DNA of 64,000 nucleotides. Origin: Protonemura montana. Its lineage: Eukaryota; Arthropoda; Insecta; Plecoptera; Nemouridae. Of the stretch, positions 34,834-49,800 are shown piece by piece (within the stretch, counting starts at the first letter, position 1; each line of letters starts with the position of its first letter). The DNA lies in contig OX387607.1 in the NCBI GenBank assembly GCA_947568835.1, forward strand, positions 3,968,001 to 4,032,000, given 5' to 3'. A program made the translations under genes and the position numbers. A model generated the notes under the pieces. It made no database searches. It was not told where the DNA came from and worked only from the letters and a program-made list of their open reading frames with translations.

Positions 34834-37800
34834 CTGTCGGATGGTAACACAATACGTTCGTTTCGAGACCCTGCAGCCGACTTTACCATACATACAGATA
34901 GCATTGCGTTCTGATCTGATAATCTAATACAGATGAAAATCACAAGGAGTCGTCCAGTAAAAAGCAGGAGAGCAGAATAAGTTACAAATTGGGTGACTTG
35001 GCCACTGTTTGCTCTGGAACTGTAACCCTTCTTCACCGTTGGTATCAGGCAATGACTGCTCCCTGAAGAATTTAGTTAATTCTTTAGAAAAGTCAGACGG
35101 AATCATCAAAAGTATTTCCATACCAATAGTTGTCTACCAACCGTTTCCAGAGGGTGGACCCCCTAGTTTTTTTGAACACAAAGTTGGGATATTTTCTCTC
35201 CAAAACGAGCATGACAAGGAACGAAGCTCACCAGACAGGAGGCCAGCGATGTTCGCTGAGGTACTCCTGGTTCTCTGGGTGCAGAGCTCGCAGCAGTTTC
35301 GGCGACATCTTGCACAGTTTGTTGTAGTTAGTGCAGAGGTAATTCATGCACCAGTCGGCCAGTTGGTCCGCGTTGTGTAGCTGTAAAAGAGGCGTGTAGT
35401 GATTAATGATTGATTTTTGGTGTTTAACGACGCACTGTTTGACAACTGGCCCTGCGGCACTGGTCTAATGGCGTCGGTGAATGAACGGATGATTATGAGG
35501 ATGATGATGAAACTAACCTAGCCTAGAAAGGAAGAGGAGGAGAAACTAGGTGCCGACACGTAGCCTACTCCTGTCGATGAGCACCAAGGGGACCACCGGC
35601 TTGAAGTCCCTTCCGACGGTACAACTCAAACAGCAGGATTCCTCCACAAATCCATGCTGTCGAGAGGTTGACAAGCAATGCGAATAAAGTTCCTGTACTA
35701 ACTCTCATCCTTCCAACCTCTCTACCGAACAGAACTGGCCATGTGTATGATGGTCACCCATCCAATACCTGACTCAGCGCAGTGATCTCACAAGAATCAG
35801 TATTTCCAACATGCCAAACCGTTCGGTGAGTTATGTCGTGACTCCCATATATTTTAAGATTATGCAAGACTTAAATGGAAGAAAGGTAAATAATTTCTCT
35901 TTCCAACAAAAGAATGCAATGTTTACCGTGTGGGAAAAGTTTGAATAAATATCGAATGCACACCACAGAGGAGAGCAGGTAACACAGTTACCCAGTCGAC
36001 GCAGAATTCAACAGTAAAGAGTTTGTAACCTTGGCGTCTACTTTCGTGCAGCTATGAAGCTACAAAAAGGATAATACAGTCTAACGTAGTGTTTCTGTTA
36101 CATTTACCTTCTGGTAATTGAGAGTGACTACTAATTATATAAAACTGCAAGAGGTCAGCCAGTTCAATGCGATTTTGAAATCGCAATGGAATTTTCCGAA
36201 CATTGCACACTGATTATGATTGACTTTCAGCAAAACTAAAAATGAAAATAATAAAAAATCATGATATACCTATGTGTCTGTTCTTGGACTCTGCACCCTA
36301 AGACGTGAGATCCTGAAATCTTAGGACTTTTTGAAAAGCGGGAGGAGCTAGAGGAGATATCACAATTCAAGAGTATGCGTCTTACGGTGCTGTAGGAATT
36401 TGGAACCACAGACTATCACCACAAAAACATTTTGACTGGCTTGTTTCATATTATTTCTAGGTTACCTTGCAGGGCTCGAGCAGCCGCAGACAGTGGTCGA
36501 CAACATCGGCAAGCTCGACAGCTGCCAGTCGTGTCATCTCCTCCACTACTCGCCGCTCGACGAGGTTCACAAGTCGCGGCAGACAGAGGCGATTGCCGAG
36601 CTCAAGAAGGTCCAAACAGCGACCCGGGTCCACCGGCGGCACGTCGTCCGTGTAAAGGAATACCAGCAGCTTGTGAAACGTGTCCTCGCGCACGCCCGGG
36701 AACAGAATCTGCGCAGAAAAGGGTTTACGGGTCATTCCATATCAAGTGCCCACACTCAAAACCTTCACTATCTCAAAAGTTGACGAAATTTACAGGTTTA
36801 GAACACTGGAAATGAAAACCCCTTTTAAATTTTTTGCCATACGCCTAGTGATTTGCCCGTGGCAGGGGATGAAAAAACAAAATATTTTACTTTTTGCACC
36901 GCACGGCCCTTCACTTTATTCACTCTAGCGTTTGAACAAATAAACTTAAAAGAATGGCACTCGCTATAAAATGATGATAGTGCTTTAATAAACAGGAAAA
37001 AATACATAAATTGCTTACTCATCAAGTTTAGGGGTAGAAAATATCCACCCTTAAATTTCAACCCTTAATAACTCGATATACCATTTTTTTAAGCATCTCC
37101 TGCTTATTATCTCTCCATAAAAAAAAGAATCATTAACAGCCATATGATCAGAAGTTATGCTTTTTATTGTATAAATGTGTGTGCATTTAATTGTGTTTCT
37201 GCACGTCTGTTAGCATGGTCCGTACAAATCACCTGTAAATTGATAGATTATATAATTTTTCAATTTAAAAATTGTTTGTGCTTCAAAGATATTTTTTACT
37301 CACTCATTTTTTCGTGTCACTCGGACTTATTACTCTAGAAAATCCAAATTTTGAAAATTCTATTTTCCTAAATGAAATGTGTCCTTGAATTAGCTATGAA
37401 GCTATTGGCTATTGTCCTTAAGGTTTGAGAGTACGAGTCTTTTCTATAAGTGCACTCGAGTGCCACTTATAGATACCAAATTTCAGCAAATACTGAATTA
37501 GAAAGGAACGTCTCACGTGGAGATTCTGAAATCTCTAAGAACACAAATATTTCGCCGGCAACTAGCCTACTCCTGCCGTTCAAGTGCCTGTTCATGGGCA
37601 CTCACCACTTTCGCGTTGCTCTCGCGGAAATCTCCGGAGAACATGGCCTTCATCATGTCGCACCGTGCCATCAGGATGGGCCTGTGTGCTGCAAACGACC
37701 CATCGTCCAGCTGGAACAAGATGTCCGAGAAGAGACCCTGGCCCAGGCACAGGTCCTGGAGTCGTAGCCGCACGGCCTAGAACAGGCAGACAGTCGGGGA

Positions 37801-40800
37801 TTTAGGGAACAGTCAGAGGAAGTATTATTGGGTTTATATATAAATCCCCAATAGGGAGTCCTCTTTCTAACAATTCAAAAAATGTCCCAAATACAGTCAG
37901 CCCTGGGGTCAACCACAATCTGGTCAACCACTAGAGTTTTGCGGTTTTTACTTATGCATAAGCCTTTGATATCGCAAACTTAAAATTCCAACTGATAAAT
38001 TATGTGTTACTTATCTATTATTTAATATGTATTTATGTATTGCTAATATTAAGTAAAAATTGCTGTACCATACTTTTCATCGTTTCGTTTATTTTAAAAA
38101 CTAGATTCTGAGTGAGGGGAACCAATGGAACCTCTGGTTTAACTTATTTTCCGAAAGGCAGCACAACTAGAACCTAGAACACCAGGATTCTTCTACTGAA
38201 CCTTTCGTAGAGATTTGTATTAATTTTATTTTGCGTGAGACTCTGCACAACATGTATACTAGCAGAGATTCACGCGGTCTGAGATTTAACCCGTAAAAAT
38301 TAGTCAATATTGAAAAAAATCAAAGAATAAAGTAAGAGCGTGTCTAGGGTTGCTTCTAGTTTTCTTTAAATTTTAGACAAACTGAGAACCGCTGAGTTCT
38401 TGTCGAGAGGGTGAAAGAGTGATAGGTGTTAGGAGGGTACGCGCAGAGTTGTCTGAAGTGGTTCTGTTCGTAAAAAACCCAGACCTATGTTGAGTGCTGC
38501 CTACCTATCAGTGTTCGTCCAATGCTCAAGGCTGTTTGCTTTGCGGAGTGCCTACCTTTCTGTATTTCTGCTTGAGGTCGGTGTTGAGGAACTCTTCGTG
38601 CTCTTGGATGTTGCTGACGTAGAGCAGCAGCTCGGGCAGGTCGAGAAACTCGGCGGCTTGACGGATTTCCTGGAGGTGACAGAATGCAAGATATTGTTAA
38701 CATATCAAACATGAACATTAATTAATTTCTAACTAATTTTTTGTTTGATTAGCATTCTCAAACCAGTTTAAAATAAATCATTTACATCGAGGACAAGGCA
38801 GGGTAATCTGGTTGTCAAAACGTATTTTCTATCTTTTTTTTGCATTGGGTTATTAATTTGCAATGCCTATTAAAAATACTAGTGACTGGTATGTCACTTT
38901 GAGTATTAAACGTAAAAAAAATGGGGAATAGATACTCATTATAAAAAGTTTTTATTTTGAAGGAAGACCTTAAAGAATGGTTTGAAAATATTTTCAAAAA
39001 GTTGCGCTATACTTTTGCACATTTATTTTGAGCTTTAAAGAAGTATGTTTCCACCAAAGTGTAAATTCGAGCAATTTAAATTCAAAATAGCAGGCACATA
39101 CGTCGAGCAAACTTAACACTAAACAGAATTCTCGCAAGCCTGCCGATGCCAACAGTACAAACGCTACCAACACGAAACCATTCGAAATTGGAAATGCATG
39201 ACAACTTGATTAACTCACAGGCATTGGTAACAAAAGACTGAATAATAAATATCTGTCCAACTGGCAAAACGAGCTATTGGTGTCGGGGCAGGTAGAGGCT
39301 GCATAATGCAGAGGATCGCATGCAATTATCGGGCATACAAATCAACACATCAATACGGAACAGGGATATTGTGTCGGACTCATTTACCAGAAGCAATCCC
39401 AGGGGAACAGCCTGAAAAGACAGGAACCGTAGGTGTAGACACATTGACGGATGGTGTGATCCATCGTATTTCCAGCATTGCTTTGGTGAACTTTCTATTG
39501 GGATTAAATTGTGATAATTTTCAATCTGTTATTTGGTAGTTGTGTGGCTCAAATGTAGACTCAACTTTTTAAGGCATTGTTTAGCCATTTGTTTTGTCTC
39601 AAAGACTGTCACCGAAAGAAACACATATGGAGTTTATGAAACTTTTATTGTGTAATCTTATTTATATTCCAAATTCTTACAAAGAGCAGAGTATTTTTTA
39701 CTAAACACACGTATAAAAATATGTGTATGTTTTTTGTTGTATTTTTGTGTATTTTCTGTTTGTTGTTCGTTGTAAATATGTTAAAACGGGTTTAAAACTA
39801 GTTAAAAGGCATTTTAAACTACATTATAATTGTGCAATAAATTGGTAATTTTTCAAGAATTGGTCTGAATTGGAAAACGTGTTTAAACTTTTTGGCAAAA
39901 GTGAAGTCAAAAATCCCAATGAAAATATTCGACGGCCGTGAAGAAATATCTCTTCATATAAAAACAATCTTTCACTGCACGGAATGTTGGTCCAAGATCT
40001 GTTGAATCAGTTGCGAAGTTGTTTAAGAAAAAAAATCTCAAATTTCCATATTGATCTTGATCTTAGTAGATTCATTTCTCTCAAGAAATTACAAAACCTG
40101 AACATAATTAGCAAAACTCCTCTCAAAAACGAGAACTCGTAATAAACCCAAGATTAATCACATTTCATAGTTAATAAAGTGCACCCGCAGTAGACTCCAG
40201 CAAACCCACATCTGACATACCTGCAGCTTGCAGAAGCGAGCATCGATGGTTCCCGTATAGAGGAACTGCAGACACTGCTGCACGGCTTGTGGTGTGACCA
40301 GCTTGGTAAGCGTGATGACCGTCTGCAGAGAGCTACTGGGGCGTCCACGGTGGATGTCCACTCCATCCACCTGCTCGACTCGGATCGTTTGGAACGCAGG
40401 GTGGCTGAGTTCGCGAGACACGCCCAGTCGCTTGGCCGTCGACTCGGAGGACAGAACTTGGCAGCTAGAACGCCGCTTCAGCTGTTCCCACACTCTGCAA
40501 TCGACGAGGAACCAGAGTGGTTTAACAATCACCCAGCGTACAAGCAACATTTAGTTTTTAGAGATAGTTGGAGGACCCGCGTTAATTTTTAACTTTCTAT
40601 CGAGCAAGTAAGCCGGTAACACTTAGTAACGGAAGATACCACCAGATGGTACTTCCGGCCATTAAAAACCTCTACGATCAAATAATTAAGACTCAAAATA
40701 TCGTTACGTGATTATCAAGCGTTAAGGTTAGCATTATAAAAGATTTTTTGGGCGTAAAACAGTCGCAAAAGCTAGTAATCTGTGAGAAATAACGAAATAA

Positions 40801-43800
40801 AGTTTTTAACTCTCGAAACGAGTGTGACATTATCCAAGCATCCTTCATTTTTGTCGGTCAAGTAGTCACATGATGTTCATTTTTCGCAGCCAGTTTAATA
40901 TTAACGCTTCGGTAGTTCGTTAACAACATTAAGTCATAAGAGCTAAAACGTTGACGTTGCAAGAAAGCTGTGTATTGGGCCATTTTTTATTGGTGACTTG
41001 TTATTCTGAGAACACTGTCCGTGCCGCGTACCCATCCTTTTTGACAGGTACGTGCATTTCCTAACGACAGCACCCAAGAATCACTTGGAATCTTGGACAC
41101 AACCTTGTAATACGATCTCCAAAAATTAACACGAATATTCAGTGCAAAAATTCGGCGAGTGATGCCAAAGTAAGAGTGTTTTTGAATTCTTAAAATAGGG
41201 TGCACCTATGTGTTTTGCTTCCCATCATATTTGGTTTGGAGCGCAATACCAAAGATAGGATGCCACCCAAAAAAAGAAGGGAGATTTGTAAATGTGTGAG
41301 TGATGTAAGTGCAAATAGTTAGAATGCGCTTTCAGCAGGCGTAGGTTGTGTTTCTCACCTCGAAGGCTTGAGGTAGTTGTCTGATTGACGTATAAGTAAC
41401 TCCGTGTCGTCGTTGAAGTCTCCCGTGGTGGCCTCTCCAAAGGTGCTCACCTGCGGCAAATAACACCGGACAAAATCAACGACAAAGCTTCGAACATAGC
41501 TGACTCAAGGCTTTATTCCAGGAGACCAGGAGTTTCAATTGGAATGAAGGATTCAATCTGAAATAGCTCAGTTGTCACCATTACAAATAGGATAGCGATA
41601 ATAATTCTTAGCACCTTGATCTAAATTCTGATCATGACATCAGTTATGTTCACTGGGGGTTTCTCTGAAAGACATTTCTCAGAAGTTATTATAAATAGGC
41701 ATACCGATAAGATCAACTCAGTAAATATAAAGTGTCTTGACTCGACGTTTACAGCCAGCGCAATAGATACCAGAGGTAGATATTTGTTTTGCGGGTAGGG
41801 ACGTTGAAGTAGGAAGTGACAGAATTTTTTAACTTCAAGATAAAAATTGCTTGAGATATTAAGACACACAGACATCATTTAAATTTCAAGGAAATTTTGC
41901 CGTTCAAATAATAATGGATGAAAACAGTCTAGAAAAATTGTGTTTCTGCATCCTCTTTACCAGAGGGTGAATTACGAAACGCTTTTCTTGCGTGAAGTCA
42001 CACAACGCATCGTTCTGCAAGTTCCTCGTCTGAATACTGTATTCGCCATCACAGAAACTAGATTGATGCATTGATAAATCCACACAAGAAAAACCTTCTG
42101 CTTTACACAACCATCACCTCCTCTTCTATAGCTTACAACTACAAGGGCGTCTTTGACCGGCGGCTGCTGGAGACAACTGACCATGCTGGACTCGCTGGAA
42201 CTCCGTGCTCCCATCTCTCCGCCGCAGTGGTCGACGACGAGAAGACGATGGAAGGTGGGCGATGCAGCCGCTAGCAGGAACCGATGAGCGGAAAAACCAA
42301 CGCTGCCCGCAACGAGGACCAAGTCGGTGTAAGCCTGCTGTAGCCACAGTGACTGCATGTGCTCGGCGTATGAACTGCCGGCGATGTAGATCTCGGGTAG
42401 CATCGGTTTTGGAGGCTTGAACGGCGCCTGTGAGGGTAAACGAACTCGTTATAGGCGAGGGAATGGTACGTACCGTAAGTTTGGGTAAATTGAGTATTAT
42501 AAAGTTTAAATGAAAATTAGAAGGGTCTTATTTCAATTCGTATTTATCTTGACATGTGTCAATATTTCAACCCGCCTTGACTCGACCATCTAAGCTATGT
42601 GTCCAACTCACAGACCTACCTACTAGGCAAATATATGAATTGCAATGCAAGTCCTCGTTAGATAATACCATGGATTAATACATTCGACATCCCAGCCCAA
42701 TCAGTCAATTCAGACAGCGAACGTGTTTCAGAGAGAAATATTGGCTTCTACAAATGCGTAAACAATGACCCACTGTAAGAACTTGGTTCACATGAGTTTT
42801 TGGGGAGCCTTAAAACTTGCATTTTTTGATAGAGAATCACTAAAGTGCAGAATGAATGCGAAAGCAACGTTTTCAAAGTGCAATTTTATTTTGTGCAAGT
42901 ACAGTTTTGTTGGCAATTAACCTCCTGGCATTTTAACATCTTTAGCTTTCACGACAGCTTTTCTGAGCAAAGCAAGGTAACTGAAATTGGGTGTGAGAAT
43001 TCCATGATTTTGTGCATTGATGCATTGTTGCATTGATTCATTTTGCATTGATACAACAACTCAACGACTTTTCTTACCTCTGTTTTATTTCTTCACATTT
43101 ATCTTCATTTATTAATCTCTGAAGTATGGAACATAATGCCATAAATCTGTACAAAACACCTCGTTTCTCATTTCGAAAAAAAAATGGTGCGGAACGACCT
43201 TAATAACGTTAGACCAACATCCCATCTATCAAAAAAAATCAGCTCAATGTCTTGCCTCGTATCCTTCACCGCCCTTCATCACGTCCCTTCAGCTTCAGCA
43301 CCTACCTGCAACAGAGGGCGCTGCACTTTCTTGAGGTTTGTCATCCAGAAGCGTTGAGCCCTGCGTGCGATCAACGCCGCGCGGATCGCGTTCTCGAAGA
43401 CCTCGTTGACGCCGTGGTAGGTGAGGACGCTGGTCTCGTAGTAGTAGATGCCGAGCTCCTTGGCGATAGCACGCGCTTGGTCTGGCATTACCAGGTCTGT
43501 CTTGCGTGTCGCTCTGTGCAAGGGGAAACAAGGGGCGATGATCAAGTATTGAACACAGGGGAGAATTTTGGGGGCTGGAAATTAATGCTGAAGTGTTTAT
43601 TTAACAAAAAGATTTGTTTATTTAATTCTTGTTGGGAGTTTTTGATGGCCAAAAGAGATTTTTTATTAAGTCTAACGATACATTTATAAACCAAAAGAAT
43701 TATAATTTTAAATTTAAGCTGTGTTCTATTTTTCAAATCTGGAAGAAGTAGCTTAAGATATTTTTGTATGTTAAAATGTGTGTAAACATTTTTACATTTT

Positions 43801-46800
43801 CAAACGACATGGTTTACTGTTTTGCCAAACAAGATGACTAAACGTTAAACCATGTAGTTTCTTTTTTAGAGACCAAAAATACACCTCTTTCGTCGGCTCG
43901 TAGTTATCTACTTTAGGGGGAACTTAGAGGGTGGAACTTTCTACCGGGATCAGCCCACACATTAATTTTGAGTCTTTTCCCCTAGTTGTTGAAAATCAAC
44001 AACGTCGCCATTCTTGCACACTTTATAAAAATCATAACCAAATATTTTTTATCACAAACCATAGTAACTACACCTGCTAAAATTACACCCCCTCGCATAA
44101 CCCAATCCAAAAACCTCTTGCTGATCATACAAGAAGATCCATAAACATGGCAGCATTTCGTGGCATCATCAATATTGTCATGCCCACAATCCGGATGATA
44201 CAAAAATTAAATCGGCACTCGCCCTACACAGTGAATTCCGACACGTCCCCATTAACAGATGTCTTCATTACATATCCCCTGCTCGTCTTTGTAATGCCCT
44301 TATGTGCTGTTGCAGTCTACTTCATTATCACCGTGAGTCGTATAGATGCATTTTTTCAAAAAACTTTTTTTTTCATACAACTTTTCTTTCAGTGATTAAA
44401 TTACGTCTACGGTCTAGTGAAAATTTAGATATATCTAGCTTTAAAGTGGTGCAGAGTCAATTAAACTCACAAAAAAACTATATTCGATATCAAATTTACA
44501 AGCATTGGGTCACGTTAATAAAAGATTCGAGTTGAAATGGAAAAATATTCAGCGTTTGTAAATACTTTTTGCAAGTTTCCTCTCCCTCCTAACTACACTT
44601 ACTCACCGTGCGGTGAGCATTGCTTCATTCTTATTGCTAAGTCACTGGTAACGACAACGTAGAGTTATTCTCATTTTGTCCCGTATACGCGTTGGATGTT
44701 AAGACGTAAATACCCCAACCTATTCCCCGCTGCAGGGCTTTGCATGGTGCCTGGCGAGGCCGGCTACAGGGAGGACCGAGGTGGCACAAAGGAGTGTTCC
44801 AGTTTCCAAAACCGAGGTGAGTCGAACTGCTCGTGTCTAAGCAATCAAATCATTTATGGAAAGCCGGAAAACCCTTTCTCAAAACATATGTACTGTTTAT
44901 TCATATATTTTTTTTAACAAAAAATTGTTAAGCAGCCACCTACGTTGAAAGAATATACCCTCATGCAGACGCACCTGGCGTAAGATTGATTCGGTTTGAT
45001 AATGTTGTCTCTATAGATGAACTTAGAAGAGAAAATACAAATTTACGAGAAATATCTGACTCTGATGAATTCTGAGTTGGGTCCATCTGCTCCTGCAACA
45101 GTGAATAACAAAAGAAAGCCATCGAGAGAAATGCGGCCCCCGCTCCGTAGCGTGCCCGACCCCGCAGACTGGCTTCCAGAACTCGGTGAAGGACGCGAGA
45201 AGCCTTCCAAAGAGTTGAAGAAATCGAGTGTTTCCGACCCCAAAGTGCCCCGCGCCAAGGGCGAGAAAGAAGTGGCGAGATCGGTGGGTGCTAAGAAAGA
45301 TTTGCAATCCTGCAAAAAGAGAGTCCGCTTCAATTTAACCTGCTCTAAAACAAAATTCTCCGGAGACCTCAGGAACGAGTCGGCAGCTGGAAGTCTAGCC
45401 GAAGTTGTCGTCAGGCCGCAAGGTCCGACGCCGACATCTTTGAGCGAATCGCCGCACCTGCGTCCACCAAAAACCGACTTGGAGACTGAGAATGTTTTTC
45501 AGGAAGAAGCCAATTCAACGCCTCTCGGTCGCTCGTCAAGTTCACGTCCCAACGAGCACCCGCGGATAAAAATGGAGTTCCGATCGGGTTACAGACAGAC
45601 AGGGTTGTTTGTCTCATTTCCTCTCCCAGAAGATGCCGAAGAAGAACCAGCTTCGAAGTCTAGGCCTTGTGACTCACTGGCGAGTAGTGAGGTGTCCAGC
45701 AGATGGTCAGATGTATCCAGAAAGCTGATGTCTGGTGAAGGGAAAGACGCTGATAGTAAGCAGCGAAACGAAGAATCACCAGGAGATCGCTCACGTTTAC
45801 AATCTTGGAGAAATGCCTCCAAGGCCATGGAACGCGGTAAGGCACAAAAAGTGGCTGATGGCAAGTCGCAAGCCGAAAAAGAATCGGGATTAAGCACAAG
45901 CTCAGACGATTCGGGGAAGTCCTTTAAATCCACGAAACGCAGAAAAAAAATGGCAAAAAGGCCTGATGGAAAGATGCGATCCGAAGAAGCCTTAGACGAC
46001 CGCGTAAGCTTCGACTTTTGGGGGAATGCCTCCGAGATTACTAAGCGCAGAAAAAGAGCGCCAAAAGAGGCTGATGACAAGATGCAAACCGAAGAAGAAT
46101 CTGAAGAAGTCTGCACAAGCCTGGACGATTCAGAGAAGTCCTCAAAGTTCACGAAAAGCATAAAGAAGGTGGCAAAAGAGGTGGGCAGAAAGGCTATCAG
46201 CATAGCAGAGTATGACGTCCGACCTCAAGCTAAGAAGATATCAAGGTCGTATGAGTATCAGCTCCCCGAGCTTTGCCTCGCTACTGGCAATGGCTCTACA
46301 TCAGCGAAGGAAAGAACAACGAAGCGCGTGTGCCCGCTGATCTCGGGGTCTACGAAGCTGTCGAGAACTAGATTCGAATCTCTGCAGCGCCGCTTGCTCC
46401 ACGCCTCTCTGAGCGCCTCGCTTTCCAGTCCAGAAGACTCTGACGGAAGTATTCCAAGGCTAGACCAACCGCTTGCAGAAGCCAGATCGGTTACATCTCG
46501 TTCCCATTCGAGGCCCACAGCTTCAGTGTGCTCCTCAAAATCGGAAGAAGGCAGCAAAACGCGTTCAAGCTCGGAACAACATCGGCGACGCCGCGCATCA
46601 CCGTCCAATGTGCTGCGGCAAGCGGACAGCGGCGACGACTCAGACTCGCCAGTGGGTCGACCAGCGCCCGAACAGAGGCAAGCGGTCACCATCACGTATT
46701 TAATGAATGCGTCGCCTCCAGAACGACTTCCGTTGGTACCCTTGAGGTCGAAGCAAAGCACGTGCTACACTTCCACCAAGAGACTCGGATCCTCGGAACC

Positions 46801-49800
46801 AGTACGACTGCGTACGTGGCAGGATTCGGGAATCCGGCAGTGCTTAAGACCAAACGATTGGGCAGAAAAAACAGATGTAACAAACCCTAAACACGCTTCG
46901 ACTGAAAGCGATGAACAAGTTATAAAACGGGATGCGACTACTAAAGAAGTGGACGCTCATGGTCAGAATGAGAGGGCAGAAGTCACATCGTCTGAAAATG
47001 ATGTGCAAGTTCTGGAAGTGAATTCGACCTGTAAAGCTGTGATAGCACAGCACCAGCATGACGGGGTAGAGGGCATCTCGACTGGAAGCGAAGTGCAAGA
47101 TCTGGAAAAGAAGACGATCAGCAAGGAAGTTGCGACACAAACCGATACGGCAAATGAAAACTCGAAATCACAATCAAAAGGTCAGGTACTCGCGGTAGAA
47201 CCAGATATGGAGAGAACGGGTTTGTTAATGCCGCTGGATGTTGGGGAGGCTGCTTGTCAACTGATGGACCCTGTCTTTGAGTCCAGTTTAGAGTCACGGT
47301 CGTCCACGCTTGATCCCACCGTTGTGTCGGCCGACAACTCCATGGAATTGGACACCGAGAAACTAGAGAAACTTTCCATCATCCTGAAGGAAACACCACA
47401 AGCCGTTCATGATGAACGATTTAACCTCATAACATCGCTGCCGGACGACGGCATCGTCGCAACGGGGACGACGGGAACGTCATCATGCCCCAATATGGTG
47501 ACTGCGCAAGAGGTCACTGCTAACGGATCACCGGATGTCAACTCGTCGTCTGAGAGTAGTTCAGCTGAAGGCAAGTTGAAATATGACTTGGAACCCTCGG
47601 CTAGACTTCCACCGGCAGTACCGACGAGAGTACCGAGCTTGCATGACGACAGCGTGGTGGAGACGCCCGAAACCTCAGGTAGCAGCAATGATGCTGACGA
47701 AAGGAAGCAGCCAATCGAATTGAGGCATGATGATCTAGGTGAGACACCTAAACGAAGACAAGGTGTTTTTTTAAGCCAGTTAACCTCCATTGAGTCCTTA
47801 GAGAAACCGATAGCAATGAAGTCGCAACAGACACCTGCTATCCTATCAGATGTCACTGTGCCACTGAAAAAACGTCCAGCAAGTTCACTAGGCTCTCCGA
47901 TAAAACATGGCCAATTGGAAGGCAAAAAGGGTGGAAAAATACAATCTTCGGGCGAACAAAAAGCGAAAATCGTTGTGAAGAAACAATGGAAGGCGACGCC
48001 GAAGCTGATGATGAAAAACCCGGCTGGGACCAAGACAGACAAAGAGCATTTACAAGACCTGAAAAACGTATCTAAGCTTAAAGCTTTAAGCAGGTGGAAT
48101 GCGACTCTAAAGCTTAAAAACCCCGTGGATATCAATCATCCAACATCAGCTGTCATTGGCGGGTCTAACCTCAAACATCTTGATGATAATTTGTTATTTA
48201 ATTACTTGCAAGAGAACGATCCACAGTCACAAAAATGTCCAGATGCAGTTTGCGATCAAATTCAGAGTGAACACAACATTATAACTAAGGAATTAATTAA
48301 GAACACTACAAACTTACGACCCCAAGTGATCGAAAGAGACATGGTATTAATGGAGGTCCTCCACAACGCCGGAGACAGCGTGACTTTACAGAAATATGTC
48401 TTCCGATACGCCACGAAACGCAGGGTCTTTATTCGCCTAAAGTCTCAGCCGAAGATTCTTTTGACTGGCAAGAACCTCACAAAGAAAAACAAAGCGGTGG
48501 AAAAAATCAAGGCTGTTGGAAATTTGAGACCTGAAAAGGAAGAATTAAAAACACATCGAAAACGAAAACCGCTGAGCATGTTCTGTGTTAGTAGCGATTG
48601 CCGACAGAAGCAAGAAGCACGAGAAGAGGAAGCACTTTTAAGTACGGAAGACTCCGCCTCGATGGTACTTGAAGCTAGCGAAGAACATCAGCAGGAGAAT
48701 GATGCTAAAGAAGCAGGAGGAGTTTTGACGGAGAGTCCTAGCACAATGCTGAGTAAATCTCAGTTGCGCTGGCTTGAGAGACGGCGCAAGACGCTGGTCA
48801 ACATTGATGGTGCTGCCAGAGAGGCAGCAGCTCGAGGTAAAAGGCGCCGAGGGGACAATTTTTTAGTCACGTGATATAATGCATCGTCTCTTGATTGGAA
48901 TGTTTATTTAAGCCAATAAATTAAATCACTTGTGTAATTCATGGCTTATTATTTCGGTATGATTACATTGCAACGAACAATGTGGAAATACTATCTAAGA
49001 ATGATAGTAGATGCCGCGATGAAACAAGAGCGATTAAACACTTTTTCCATTTTGTTGAGATGTGTTCAACGGTTTTCTCTGTGTTGAAGAGGTTTGCGGC
49101 CCTAAAAAGGGCCTAACGTCTCGACGTTCCGACGAGGCACAGCTCGTTATCTTCAGGAGAATGATCCCCTTTGTTATGATGGTTTTTAGACTCATGTCTA
49201 CTTGATTTATCCTTAGCTGTTTCCCAAACGGCGGGATGCAAAGTGCGATTCTATGATTCCTTTTAATCTAGCAACTGATTTTCAGAGCTAAGTTAGTGTT
49301 ATGTTATGTTATGTTATGATATGATATGTTATGATATGTAGTGCAAGACGATTTTGGAGATTGGTTGTTTCAAGGTTAGTTTCAAGGTTGTATTGGCGGT
49401 TACTTGGAAGACGTTGTCGCTTCCTGTCAATCTCACGTCTTATCTCAGAGCTGGCAAGTTTAAAAACGATCCTGCGTTGGATCGGGAACACACGGTTGCA
49501 TAACGTAGAAGTTATGCTCTTGAGACGAGTGCATCCTGAAAACCTGCTCGATTTCCACGAAACTTCGATTGGAAACTTGCAGGAACTCACTCAACTATAT
49601 TTAAATCAATTTATCTTCAACATTTCTAGACTTAGATTTGACTGACGTAATCGTGAGCTCTGCCATATTTAACTTGAAAGTAATGATTCAGGGAATAAGT
49701 TATGGGCAAACGTCATTGACAAAATTGGATGTAAATTGCTCAGAGACATGCCATTTCAGGATCAACGTCAATGTCAAGTTACCGAAATAGTAAAATGGCA

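Noticed and set aside
45589-48135. Long minus-strand frames opposite the nested gene
   Set aside because: Shadows of the 1285-codon exon on the + strand; Ser/Phe-rich composition mirrors its Lys/Glu/Ser-rich coding strand.
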